Under the pieces are notes generated by a model that saw only the letters and a list, made by a program, of their open reading frames with translations, had not been told where the DNA came from and made no database searches. Shown in pieces: positions 1-7,509 of a DNA stretch of 12,763 bases; position 1 is the stretch's first letter; the number at the start of each line of letters is the position of its first letter. The stretch comes from Roseibacillus sp. (GTDB lineage: Bacteria; Verrucomicrobiota; Verrucomicrobiia; Verrucomicrobiales; Akkermansiaceae): the NCBI GenBank assembly GCA_002729275.1, contig PBTP01000063.1, forward strand, positions 23,107 through 35,869. The letters run 5' to 3'. Made by a program: the position numbers and the translations under genes.

Positions 1-1418
1 AGGCTGGTGAGTCGCTTGTCGGCGCCTCCGTGGCGATGGGTCAGCTTGAGATGGTCCATGCCGAAAAGGTGAAGAAGCGTTGCGTGAAAGTCGTTCACGT
101 GAACAGGGTTACGAGCAGGTTCCCAGCCGATATCGTCGGTTTCCCCGTGGTGGAAACCCGGTTTCACCCCGCCACCAGCCATAAACATGGTGAAAGCGTT
201 AGGGTGGTGATCGCGTCCAGTGTTGGGCTTGCGTCCGGGGCGATTCTCGCCCAGAGGAGTGCGGCCAAATTCCCCTCCCCAGACCACAAGAGTCTCGTCG
301 AGCAGACCGCGTTCCTTGAGGTCTGCGATCAAGGCGGCAACCGGTTGGTCACTCATTCCGGCGTTAAATTCAAGCTCCTTGTCGAGATTGGAGTGCTGAT
401 CCCAAGACGCATGAATGAGATTTACGAAGCGAACACCTCTTTCAGCAAGGCGCCTGGCCAGAAGACAGTTGCGCGAAAAGGTGCTCCACGTGCGTGAGCT
501 GCCTTTGCCTCTTCCTCCCGTGGCTGGGTCAACACGGTCTACTCCGTAAGCCTCGAGAGTTTTTTCTGATTCACCTGAGAGATCTGCGAGCTCAGGTGCG
601 GCGGTCTGCATCCGGAAAGCTAGCTCGTAGGCTGCGATCCTGCTCTCAATTTCGGGGTCGCGTATGGACTCATGAGCAATCCCATTCAGCTTGCGCAGGG
701 CATCAAGGCCGCGCCTCTGAACTCCGGGAGAGATTCCTTTAGGGTTACGAAGATTGAGGACAGGTTCGTCTCCGTTACGGAAGCGAACTCCGGCAAAGCT
801 GGATGGGAGGAACCCGCTTTGGTAGAGGGTTGCCCCTCCGCTTGATCCGCGACCTGCCAGCAGAACGACATACCCGGGAAGGTTTTCATTTTCGCTTCCC
901 AGTCCGTATGTCAGCCACGAGCCGATTGAGGGAAGTCCGAAGTGCGGCTCCCCGCACTGCATCATCAGCTGTCCGGGATGGTGATTAAATTGAGTGGTAT
1001 GCATGCTCTTGATCATGCAGAGGTCGTCCGCGCAGGAGGCCAGATGCGGGAGGAGGTCGGAAAACCACATGCCGGCCTGCCCGTGCTGACCAAAGGTCCG
1101 TGTGCTTCCCATCAGGGTTGCGCTTTCCTTCTTGAGAAAGGCGAAGCGCATCTTTTCAAGGATCGACGGGTCCATTTTTTTTCCGTCGAGCTCGTTGAGT
1201 TTCGGCTTGTAGTCGAAGAGGTCCAGTTGAGAGGGGGCGCCTGCCATGAAAAGAAAGATGCAGCGCTTTGCTCTGGGGGCGAAATGGGTGAGGGCGTTTT
1301 CGGCAGCGTTTGCGTCTGAGCCAAGCATGTGGGCGAGCGCTACGCCGCCCAGACCACTGGCTGAAGTGGCGAGGAAGTCTCTTCTGGTCCGGAGGTAGAA
1401 TTCTTCAGGAGATATCAT
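1..1418 (-). CDS. DUF1501 family protein, cassette A, Tat-exported (3' end cut by window edge)
   Basis: Reading from the ATG at 1418-1416, this frame is open for 472 codons to the left edge. It ends inside the usual DUF1501 C-terminal region, so probably only a few residues are missing. DUF1501 proteins have an alkaline phosphatase/sulfatase-like fold, but their substrate is unknown. Visible: a twin-arginine leader (R12-R13-D-F-L followed by a small-residue hydrophobic stretch to about residue 32), the early segment APSQLDLFDYKP (61-72), HASWDQH (336-342), WGGEFGRT (380-387) and GRDHHP (401-406). The last three are conserved family blocks rich in potential metal ligands. It starts 14 bases after the stop of the PSD1 gene upstream, the standard order in these phyla, so the two are probably co-transcribed. 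Family assignment is confident; any enzymatic activity is inference. The paralogue at 7510-8943 has the same blocks in the same order. Confidence 0.93.
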   Translation of the reverse strand, partial: MISPEEFYLRTRRDFLATSASGLGGVALAHMLGSDANAAENALTHFAPRAKRCIFLFMAGAPSQLDLFDYKPKLNELDGKKMDPSILEKMRFAFLKKESATLMGSTRTFGQHGQAGMWFSDLLPHLASCADDLCMIKSMHTTQFNHHPGQLMMQCGEPHFGLPSIGSWLTYGLGSENENLPGYVVLLAGRGSSGGATLYQSGFLPSSFAGVRFRNGDEPVLNLRNPKGISPGVQRRGLDALRKLNGIAHESIRDPEIESRIAAYELAFRMQTAAPELADLSGESEKTLEAYGVDRVDPATGGRGKGSSRTWSTFSRNCLLARRLAERGVRFVNLIHASWDQHSNLDKELEFNAGMSDQPVAALIADLKERGLLDETLVVWGGEFGRTPLGENRPGRKPNTGRDHHPNAFTMFMAGGGVKPGFHHGETDDIGWEPARNPVHVNDFHATLLHLFGMDHLKLTHRHGGADKRLTS

Positions 1419-1432
1419 GAGGGAAATTCTGC

Positions 1433-3667
1433 CTAGGGGCAGGTGATGAATTCGTCGAGGTTTGTGATGATACGAACAGTCGCTGTCCAAGCCGCAAGAC
1501 TGGGGTTGTTCTCTCCGCAAAGTTCCCGTGTTTGATCGGGGTGATCAAGGTAGTGTGAATGGTTCTCTTTGAGCAGACCAAGGACAATATGAAGCTCGTT
1601 TTTTTCTGGCAGTCTGGACAACGCCAGTTGGAAGAGATGCGCTACTCGCTGCTGGTTATTAGTGAGAACCGGATTCTCCTCGATTCGCCGGGCAAGGGCC
1701 TGGCTGGCTTCGTGGAAGACAATGTTCTGGAGGGTGGCCAGCGCCATGAGAGGAGTATTGGATACATTTCTCTGCGTGACGGAGGTGTTGGAATCCGGGC
1801 AGTCAAAAGTCATAAGGTTTGGGGCCGGGGCAGTGCGTTTGAAGAAGGTATACATCCCCCGGCGATAGCGATTGTCGCCCTTGCTGACGTTCCACTTAAA
1901 ATTATTAGCAAAGCTCTGGGCTGCAACATCCTCGGGAATGGGGGGAAAGTGGCTCTCTCCCCCGGTCTCTGCGCTCAGGAGGCCTGAAACTGAAAGGTGT
2001 AGATCCCTTATGATTTCAGCTTCTACACGCTTACGGTTCTGACGGTGAAGGAGTCGGTTTTCTGGATCATGGCTGGTATACTCCAGCCGGTGTCGGGATG
2101 ATTGGCGGTAGGTCTGGGAAGTGACTATTTTTCTGATCACTTCCTTGCGGCTCCATCCGCTCTCGATGAAGAAATCAGCCAGCCAGCTTAGCAGTTCCGG
2201 GTGTGTTGGCTTCTGGCCCTGCGAGCCGAAGTTTTCTGGAGAGAGAACAAGGCCGTTTCCGAAAAGGTGCAGCCAGATGGTATTGGTTGTGACTCTGGCA
2301 ATCAGGGGGTTTTCCCGACTGCTAATCCACTTGGCCAGATCCATTCTGCTGGGATTCCCAGCCGGTGAATGCAGGGGATGAAGAGAGGAGATTCCTCCGG
2401 GGTGGATGACGCCCTTATCTTTCTCGGGTTGAAGAAAGTCTCCCCGGTGAAAGAGGTAGGTCTTACGTTTGCCATGGCCCTTCATAACCGCCGCTTTCAG
2501 GATCTTCCCGGTATCGACAGGGATCTGCACTTCTCCTTCATCAGCTTCATTGAAGAAGGCATAAAGGCGGTAGAAGTCGCGCTGAGTGAGAGGGTCATAG
2601 GGGTGGTCGTGGCATTGGGCGCATTCGAGGGTGAGCCCCAGCCATGTTCGCGTTGTAGTGGCTACCCGGTCTATGACGCGTTTGACCCTGTCTTCTTCCG
2701 GATCGGTTCCGCCCTCCGTGTTGCGCAGGGTCTGGCGATGAAATGCCGTTGCAAGGTTCTGTGATAGGTCGGCATCTTGAAGAAGGTCACCAGCCAGCTG
2801 CTCGATGGTAAACTGGTCAAATGGCATGTCGTCATTGATGGAGCGAATGACCCAATCGCGCCAGAGCCAGGCGTTAGGGCGCGGATTGTCCTTTTCGTAT
2901 CCGTCACTGTCTGCGTAGCGAGCCTGATCAAGCCAGTGGCGGCCCCACCTCTCTCCGAAATGAGGAGATGCAAGGAGTCGATCGACTACAGCCTTCAGAG
3001 AGATTTCAGGGTCAGTCTGCCATGCGCTCTGGAAGGATTGCAATTCCTCTACCGTTGGAGGGAGGCCTGTGAGGTCTAGAGAGAGACGCCGCAGTAATAC
3101 CCCGGGCATTGCTGGGGGAGAGGGTGTTAAACCTTCTTTTTCAATTCTATGAAGGATGAAGTGGTCAATTTCGTTGGCAGGCCAATCCTGCTTAAGGACT
3201 TTCGGAGGTGACGTCTTTCTGAGTGGCAGGTAGGCCCAGTGTTCGGGCCAGGACGCGCCTTGCCTGATCCAGTTCTGGATGAGTGAAATCTCCCTTTCTT
3301 TGAGAGGGGTTTTGGGAGGCATACGCAGGTCGACGTCATCATGAGTGAGGCGGAGAAAGAGTTCGCTTTCCTCTGGCTGCCCGGAGACAAGAAGGGGCTC
3401 TCCTGACTTTCCCCCGGCCTGCGCCAAGGCGCGACTGGTCAAGTTAAGATCACCTCGTTGCTTAACTCCCCCGTGGCACTCCGCACAATGCTTGTTGAGT
3501 AGGGGCTGGATGTCCCTGTTGAAATCTATGGGCTCTGCCAGACCGGGCGCAGCAGCACTCAAGATCAAGATAAAGGGGAGGCAGGACTTGGAGGCTAGTT
3601 TCAAATGGAAGCCTTGGGTTTGCTTCAAAAATGATGGTTTTTCTGGAGTAAACAAGAAGCTTTCCAC
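1433..3667 (-). CDS. PSD1-type cytochrome: PSCyt1 + DUF1549 + DUF1553 protein, cassette A
   Basis: 744 residues, at the short end for this family. Domains in order: hydrophobic signal segment about 23-44 ending GLA before the mature start; PSCyt1 c-type cytochrome with heme motif CAECH (61-65) and likely distal Met116 in RMPP; DUF1549 about 165-375, with LDLTGLPPT, HFGERWGRHWLDQARYAD and a second CxxCH in CAQCHDH (349-355); a short linker; DUF1553 about 440-695, with THPELLSWLA and the closing NLDEF motif, so the C-terminus is intact. The longest frame opens with GTG at 3667, preceded by GAAGG. That leaves about 22 polar residues before the hydrophobic segment, so a TTG at 3604 is an alternative that would give a more ordinary signal peptide. 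Heme is expected to be attached outside the cytoplasm. The substrate is unknown. The DUF1501 gene follows after 14 bases. The assignment is strong; the start is uncertain. Confidence 0.93.
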   Translation of the reverse strand: MESFLFTPEKPSFLKQTQGFHLKLASKSCLPFILILSAAAPGLAEPIDFNRDIQPLLNKHCAECHGGVKQRGDLNLTSRALAQAGGKSGEPLLVSGQPEESELFLRLTHDDVDLRMPPKTPLKEREISLIQNWIRQGASWPEHWAYLPLRKTSPPKVLKQDWPANEIDHFILHRIEKEGLTPSPPAMPGVLLRRLSLDLTGLPPTVEELQSFQSAWQTDPEISLKAVVDRLLASPHFGERWGRHWLDQARYADSDGYEKDNPRPNAWLWRDWVIRSINDDMPFDQFTIEQLAGDLLQDADLSQNLATAFHRQTLRNTEGGTDPEEDRVKRVIDRVATTTRTWLGLTLECAQCHDHPYDPLTQRDFYRLYAFFNEADEGEVQIPVDTGKILKAAVMKGHGKRKTYLFHRGDFLQPEKDKGVIHPGGISSLHPLHSPAGNPSRMDLAKWISSRENPLIARVTTNTIWLHLFGNGLVLSPENFGSQGQKPTHPELLSWLADFFIESGWSRKEVIRKIVTSQTYRQSSRHRLEYTSHDPENRLLHRQNRKRVEAEIIRDLHLSVSGLLSAETGGESHFPPIPEDVAAQSFANNFKWNVSKGDNRYRRGMYTFFKRTAPAPNLMTFDCPDSNTSVTQRNVSNTPLMALATLQNIVFHEASQALARRIEENPVLTNNQQRVAHLFQLALSRLPEKNELHIVLGLLKENHSHYLDHPDQTRELCGENNPSLAAWTATVRIITNLDEFITCP

Positions 3668-3703
3668 CGGACCTTCGACCCGTCAGGATCGGGAGGTTTC
3701 AGC

Positions 3704-3710
3704 GAAGGGA
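3704..3710 (+). promoter_or_regulatory. Ribosome binding site of the PhyH gene
   Basis: GAAGGGA lies 7 bases before the ATG at 3718. It is the clearest Shine-Dalgarno sequence in the window and supports that start. The next two genes of the plus-strand group have no comparable site. Confidence 0.6.
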
Positions 3711-3717
3711 ATAATCC

Positions 3718-4557
3718 ATGGCAATCTTCAATAGCGATCAACTTACTGCTTTCAACCGGGATGGATACCTGATTGTCCGAGGTTTATTTAGTGAGGAGGA
3801 AATCGGGCTTCTCGGGGAAACTGCCCGGAACGACCACGCCATGGATCAGGCTTCCTCCACCATGGATGATGGAAAAGGAAACAACGTCAGATTGTCTCTT
3901 TGGAATCATCCAGGCGATGGAGTGTATGGGATGGTAGCCCGGTGCAGGAGAATTGTGGATGGGGTTGAGGAAATTCTTGATGACGAAGTCTATCATTATC
4001 ATTCCAAGATGATTTTGAAGGATGCTAAGGTAGGAGGAGCCTGGGCTTGGCATCAGGACTATGGCTATTGGTATCAGAACGGACTCCTCTTTCCTGATCT
4101 TGTAAGTGTGATGGTCGCAGTGGATCCCGCTACGCGGGAAAATGGCTGCATGCAGGTCCTGAGTGGTTCTCATCGAATGGGCCGTATTAACCATACCCTT
4201 TCTGGTGAGCAGGCTGGTGCTGATATGGAACAGGTTGATGAGGCACGCCAGCGACTGGAGACGGTTCATTGTGAGATGTCCGCGGGCGATGCTCTGTTTT
4301 TCCATTCCAATACCCTCCATTGCTCAGCAGCAAACAATTCGGACTACTCGCGATGGGCGCTGATCTGTTGTTACAACACCAGAAGCAACGACCCCTTTAA
4401 GGAATCGCATCACCCCGGATACACCCCGCTTTCCAAGGTCGATGACGAGATGGTAATCAAAGTGGGGCGTAATGATGCGCAGCGCTCAAGCGTCGCCTTC
4501 GCGAATCTCGTAGCTGAGGATCAAAGTGCAAAGAGCCTCTCGAAAGGAGAGCTTTGA
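3718..4557 (+). CDS. Phytanoyl-CoA dioxygenase (PhyH) family Fe(II)/2-oxoglutarate oxygenase
   Basis: 279 residues, normal length for the PhyH family. These enzymes hydroxylate or oxidatively cleave a substrate while decarboxylating 2-oxoglutarate. The iron triad is visible: H112 and D114 in WHQDYGYW, and H201 in the segment SNTLHCSAANNS. R212 in SRWALICCYN is the likely 2-oxoglutarate anchor. The N-terminal DQLTAFNRDGYLIVRGLF block and the NGCMQVLSGSHRMGR block are also characteristic. No signal peptide is present, so it should be cytoplasmic. It is the first of three co-directional enzyme genes and is divergent from the PSD1 gene, with only 50 bases between the two starts. Substrates range widely in this family (lipids, ectoine, sugars, phosphonates) and sequence alone does not fix this one. 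Its neighbours suggest a sugar- or polyol-related compound, which is inference. Confidence 0.93.
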   Translation: MAIFNSDQLTAFNRDGYLIVRGLFSEEEIGLLGETARNDHAMDQASSTMDDGKGNNVRLSLWNHPGDGVYGMVARCRRIVDGVEEILDDEVYHYHSKMILKDAKVGGAWAWHQDYGYWYQNGLLFPDLVSVMVAVDPATRENGCMQVLSGSHRMGRINHTLSGEQAGADMEQVDEARQRLETVHCEMSAGDALFFHSNTLHCSAANNSDYSRWALICCYNTRSNDPFKESHHPGYTPLSKVDDEMVIKVGRNDAQRSSVAFANLVAEDQSAKSLSKGEL

Positions 4558-4637
4558 CCGTGCGCGACTCCTCCACGTAGTCCTCTCCGCCGGGGAAAGA
4601 TCACCGGATATTAGACACAAGCCCATATACCAGAATC

Positions 4638-5459
4638 ATGAAATTAGGAATTATCAACAGCGCTTTCGACCAGGCGGGAGTCGATACGAAAACAGGACTA
4701 GAACATATCGCCCGAATCGGTTTTGACTCCGTGGATATTTTTACTGAGGCGATGACTATCAAACCCGAGGAAGTCGAGCTGATCAGGAGAACCTGTGAAG
4801 ACAATAATCTTCCTATTGTCTCCACCGTAGTAGTCTCGGCAGGTCTGGTCGACTTCAATGATCCGGTTCGTGATTACCACGTGGAAAGGTCAAACCGATT
4901 TGTGGACCTTGGTCAGACTCTTGGTTCGAATAATCTTCTTTTGGTACTGGGGGAGTATATCTGGCAGCGGGAAGTTATTCCGCCCGAGGCGCAATGGGAG
5001 TGGGGTGTCGAAGGGGTCAGGAAGATCGGTGAATACGCTGGCGAGCGGGGTATGGAGATCGCTCTCGAACTTGAGCCCTTCAGGCTGAGCCTCCTCAATA
5101 GTGTCCCCAAAATGGCCCAGTTTATTGATGACTGCGGGATGCCTAACGTGAAGGCCAATATTGATATCAGCCATCTCGTCCTGGCAGACACTCCTCCTGA
5201 TGCGCTTGAGCTTCTCAGGGGCAAGGCGACTCATGTGCATATCAGTGATTGCGACGGGAAGGTGCATGGAGACCTTCCTCCCGGTCGAGGAGTGGTTAAA
5301 TTTGCGCCCTACCTGCAAGCGATCAAGGATCTTGAGTTTGATGGCGCGATTTCTCTCGAGCTGGAGTATTCTCCGGATCCTGAAAAGATCGTTGAGTGGG
5401 TAGAGGAGGCTTACAGTGCTACCGACAGCCTGATGAATCAGGTTGGATTGAGAGATTAA
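4638..5459 (+). CDS. Sugar phosphate isomerase/epimerase family protein (AP_endonuc_2-type TIM barrel)
   Basis: 273 residues, the usual size for xylose isomerase-like TIM barrels. These use one divalent metal to isomerise, epimerise or eliminate on keto-sugars. Ligand-like residues sit at the expected strand ends: E144/E146 in IALELEP, D176 and H179 in NIDISHL, H201 in HVHISDCDG, and E241/E243 in SLELEYS. The start MKLGIINSAF forms the first beta strand, so the ATG at 4638 fits even though its Shine-Dalgarno sequence is weak. No export signal is present. It lies between a dioxygenase and a Gfo/Idh/MocA dehydrogenase. The dehydrogenase-plus-barrel pairing is common where one enzyme makes a keto-sugar and the other isomerises it or eliminates from it. 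The specific reaction is not determined. Hydroxypyruvate isomerase, inosose dehydratase or tagatose epimerase-like activities are possible, with no decisive motif. Confidence 0.88.
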   Translation: MKLGIINSAFDQAGVDTKTGLEHIARIGFDSVDIFTEAMTIKPEEVELIRRTCEDNNLPIVSTVVVSAGLVDFNDPVRDYHVERSNRFVDLGQTLGSNNLLLVLGEYIWQREVIPPEAQWEWGVEGVRKIGEYAGERGMEIALELEPFRLSLLNSVPKMAQFIDDCGMPNVKANIDISHLVLADTPPDALELLRGKATHVHISDCDGKVHGDLPPGRGVVKFAPYLQAIKDLEFDGAISLELEYSPDPEKIVEWVEEAYSATDSLMNQVGLRD

Positions 5460-5517
5460 GTGCTCTGGCAGGAAAGTAAGATCTGGTTAGAACGTATTCT
5501 GGTTTTTCCAAATCGAT

Positions 5518-6642
5518 ATGTCCGAAGATGATGACTATGGATTGAGTGCGGCCAAGGAGGTCGTGGAGATCAATCCCCCGAAAGTTAACTACAGGCCCAG
5601 GGTTCCGAAGAGCTACCGGCCAAAGATCGCAATGATTGGTACGGGTGGGATCAGCGAATTTCATCTTAAGGCTTATCGAAAGTGCGGTTATGAGGTCGCT
5701 GCTTTTGCAAGCCGCACCCGGAGCAAAGCTGAAGCCAAGCGGGATGAGTTTTTTCCAGAGGCTGAAGTCTATGACGATTACCATGCGATTCTGGAACGTA
5801 AGGACATTGAGGTTCTGGATATCACTCCGCACCCTGCAGACCGAATTCCGATCGTCAAGGAGGCCCTCAAGGCCGGAAAGCACGTGCTCAGTCAGAAGCC
5901 CTTTGTGCTGGATCTTTCGGATGGGGAGGAGTTGATCCGAATCGCGGAAGAGAATGGGGTTAAGCTCGCGGTGAATCAGAACGGCCGATGGGCTCCGCAT
6001 TTTTCCTATCTGCGCAATGCGGTAGCCGAGGGAGTAATTGGCCGGGTCACTTCTCTAGATTTTAATCTGCAATGGGATCAGACCTGGATCAAGGGAACGT
6101 CCGAATTTGAGAGTATTCACCATCTCATCCTTTTCGACTTCGCGGTGCACTGGTTTGATATTGCCAGCCAGATCATGGCTGGCCAGGAGCCGACCAGGGT
6201 GCTGGCCTCGGTTGTGCACTATGAGGAACAGGTCTACCAGCCTCCTGCTCTTGCGGCTGTTATTATTGAATACCCTGGTGCTCAGGTCAGGTTTTCCTTT
6301 AATGCCCATACCACTCTTGGGGAGGAGGATGTCACCACCGTTGTTGGCACTGAGGGGACCTTGCGAAGTCGTGGGCCAGGTCTTAACGAGCAGTCAGAAA
6401 TGGAAGTCTACCTGAAAGGAGGTTGCTGCAGAGTTCCCCTCGAGAGTTGCTGGTTCGACGCGGGATTTGAGGGGGCCATGGGCGAGCTTCTATGCGCGAT
6501 CGAAGAGGGTCGTGATCCGAATAACAGTGCGACAAGTAATCTTAAGTCTCTGGAATTGTGCTTCGCGGCTCTCGCCTCGGCTGACACGGGTCAGCCGGTG
6601 AAAGTTGGGTCAGTGCGTAAGGTTTCGGCCGGGCCACTGTAG
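5518..6642 (+). CDS. Gfo/Idh/MocA family NAD(P)-dependent oxidoreductase
   Basis: 374 residues, typical for the family. A Rossmann domain begins at KIAMIGTGGIS (dinucleotide-binding Gly residues at 41, 43 and 44) and is followed by FASRTRSKAEA. The catalytic-lysine motif is SQKPF (K127), where many members have EKP. The C-terminal alpha/beta domain carries HHLILFDFAVHWFD, with H211 at the position of the usual active-site histidine. Residues 1-35 form an acidic then proline/arginine-rich extension before the Rossmann fold; it is not a signal peptide, so the enzyme should be cytoplasmic. The family oxidises or reduces hydroxyl/keto groups on sugars, cyclitols or their derivatives. It starts 58 bases after the isomerase-type gene and probably closes the same operon. 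No clear ribosome binding site precedes the ATG, so a start closer to the Rossmann strand cannot be excluded. Substrate unknown. Confidence 0.93.
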   Translation: MSEDDDYGLSAAKEVVEINPPKVNYRPRVPKSYRPKIAMIGTGGISEFHLKAYRKCGYEVAAFASRTRSKAEAKRDEFFPEAEVYDDYHAILERKDIEVLDITPHPADRIPIVKEALKAGKHVLSQKPFVLDLSDGEELIRIAEENGVKLAVNQNGRWAPHFSYLRNAVAEGVIGRVTSLDFNLQWDQTWIKGTSEFESIHHLILFDFAVHWFDIASQIMAGQEPTRVLASVVHYEEQVYQPPALAAVIIEYPGAQVRFSFNAHTTLGEEDVTTVVGTEGTLRSRGPGLNEQSEMEVYLKGGCCRVPLESCWFDAGFEGAMGELLCAIEEGRDPNNSATSNLKSLELCFAALASADTGQPVKVGSVRKVSAGPL

Positions 6643-6662
6643 GCCCTGCCTCCTCAAGGGCC
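6642..6662. terminator. Possible bidirectional hairpin terminator between convergent genes
   Basis: A 6-bp perfect stem, GGCCCT (6642-6647) with AGGGCC (6657-6662), and a 9-base loop span the junction of two tail-to-tail genes, overlapping the last codons of both. A competing pairing exists just upstream: GGGCC (6631-6635) with GGCCC (6642-6646). There is no T-run on either side, so this would not be a classical intrinsic terminator. Its position is the main argument for a role. Confidence 0.25.
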
Positions 6663-7502
6663 GAAGCTCTTCATGGCCTGTTCAATGAGTGGTGTCCTGA
6701 AGTTATTCCCCTCATAGACAACAAGACGGTAGCGGTAGGTAATGCTTTTGCCCTTGGGGATCTGGATATCGCCTCTCCGCGCGAGGGCGGGGCCGACTCC
6801 AAACTGACCGTCGATTCTCCAGAGGGTGGGGTAACCCGGGTTCTCAGGATGGTCGATCATAGCCACATGAGCCATTTCCTTCATGCCCTCGATCTGCATC
6901 GCGAGGTCAACCCATTTTGCCGATTTCCCCTCTCCCTGCTGGTTCTTGTGTCCCTCACTGTTAATGCAGGAGGCCTTGGTGCCCCGCTTCCAAGGCATGC
7001 GAAGGAAGAGTCCGCCGTAGGCATACTTGCCGATGGTGACGTCCTGCAGGCCAGTGCCGGTCCATGTGAGGTCGAGAATGTAGTGATCCTTGCCGGCTGT
7101 GTAATGCCACTCCTGCCTGTCTCCGAGCATTGGACTTCCTTTGCCGTCAAGGAGCTCGCAATGAAATACCATGGCATCGCTGCTCTGGTGGTTTTCAAGA
7201 TGCTTCCAGTAGTCTGCCTTATAGTTGTGGAAGAAGTCTCGCTTGTTGATCCGGGTCTGACCCCAGTAGAGGCCAGTCTGGTGTTTGTGGTGGCCTGGTG
7301 AAAATTGGGTGAGAACATGTTCCCCGTCGGGCGAGCGCAGCGGATGGATGTAGGGGCGAGCGTGGGCCTTGCTGTCGCCCTGCTGGACGATGACAGGCAT
7401 ATCCGAGGCATGCGGGATTCTCGCAGGCTCCTTGGATGTGACAGTTATTTCTGCCGTGCAGATACAGGTCAGGAGGAGGCTCAGAAAGGTTGCTTGGGTC
7501 AT
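6654..7502 (-). CDS. DUF6807 family protein (PF14100, often auto-named 'PmoA')
   Basis: 282 residues. After a likely signal peptide (hydrophobic residues 5-15, possible cleavage after A17), the protein has the family's N-terminal block RPYIHPLRSPDGEHVLTQF and a histidine cluster HHKH (71-74) followed by QTGLYWG. Later come KYAYGGLFLRMPW and the closing beta-rich YRYRLVVYEG segment. Databases sometimes call this family methane oxygenase PmoA. It does not resemble a particulate methane monooxygenase subunit: there are no transmembrane helices beyond the leader, and the context is heterotrophic. Members commonly occur near sugar dehydrogenases and PSD1/DUF1501 genes in planctomycetes and verrucomicrobia, and a role in carbohydrate processing is likely but unproven. 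It begins 7 bases after the DUF1501 stop and so is probably translated from the same transcript. Its stop lies 11 bases from the stop of the convergent oxidoreductase. Confidence 0.85.
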   Translation of the reverse strand: MTQATFLSLLLTCICTAEITVTSKEPARIPHASDMPVIVQQGDSKAHARPYIHPLRSPDGEHVLTQFSPGHHKHQTGLYWGQTRINKRDFFHNYKADYWKHLENHQSSDAMVFHCELLDGKGSPMLGDRQEWHYTAGKDHYILDLTWTGTGLQDVTIGKYAYGGLFLRMPWKRGTKASCINSEGHKNQQGEGKSAKWVDLAMQIEGMKEMAHVAMIDHPENPGYPTLWRIDGQFGVGPALARRGDIQIPKGKSITYRYRLVVYEGNNFRTPLIEQAMKSFGP

Positions 7503-7509
7503 GAAGATG

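Noticed and set aside
30..742. Plus-strand frames opposite the left-edge DUF1501 gene
   Set aside because: The minus strand encodes continuous DUF1501 motifs across the same bases.
3784..4320. Minus-strand 178-codon frame opposite the PhyH gene
   Set aside because: The PhyH iron-binding and 2-oxoglutarate residues on the plus strand show which strand codes.
5419..6000. Minus-strand 193-codon frame opposite the isomerase end and oxidoreductase start
   Set aside because: It overlaps the Rossmann motif coding region on the other strand and has no domain of its own.
6654..7502. Methane oxidation role from the PmoA-like family name
   Set aside because: The name is a database label; the protein lacks the membrane architecture of PmoA and there are no companion pmoB or pmoC genes.
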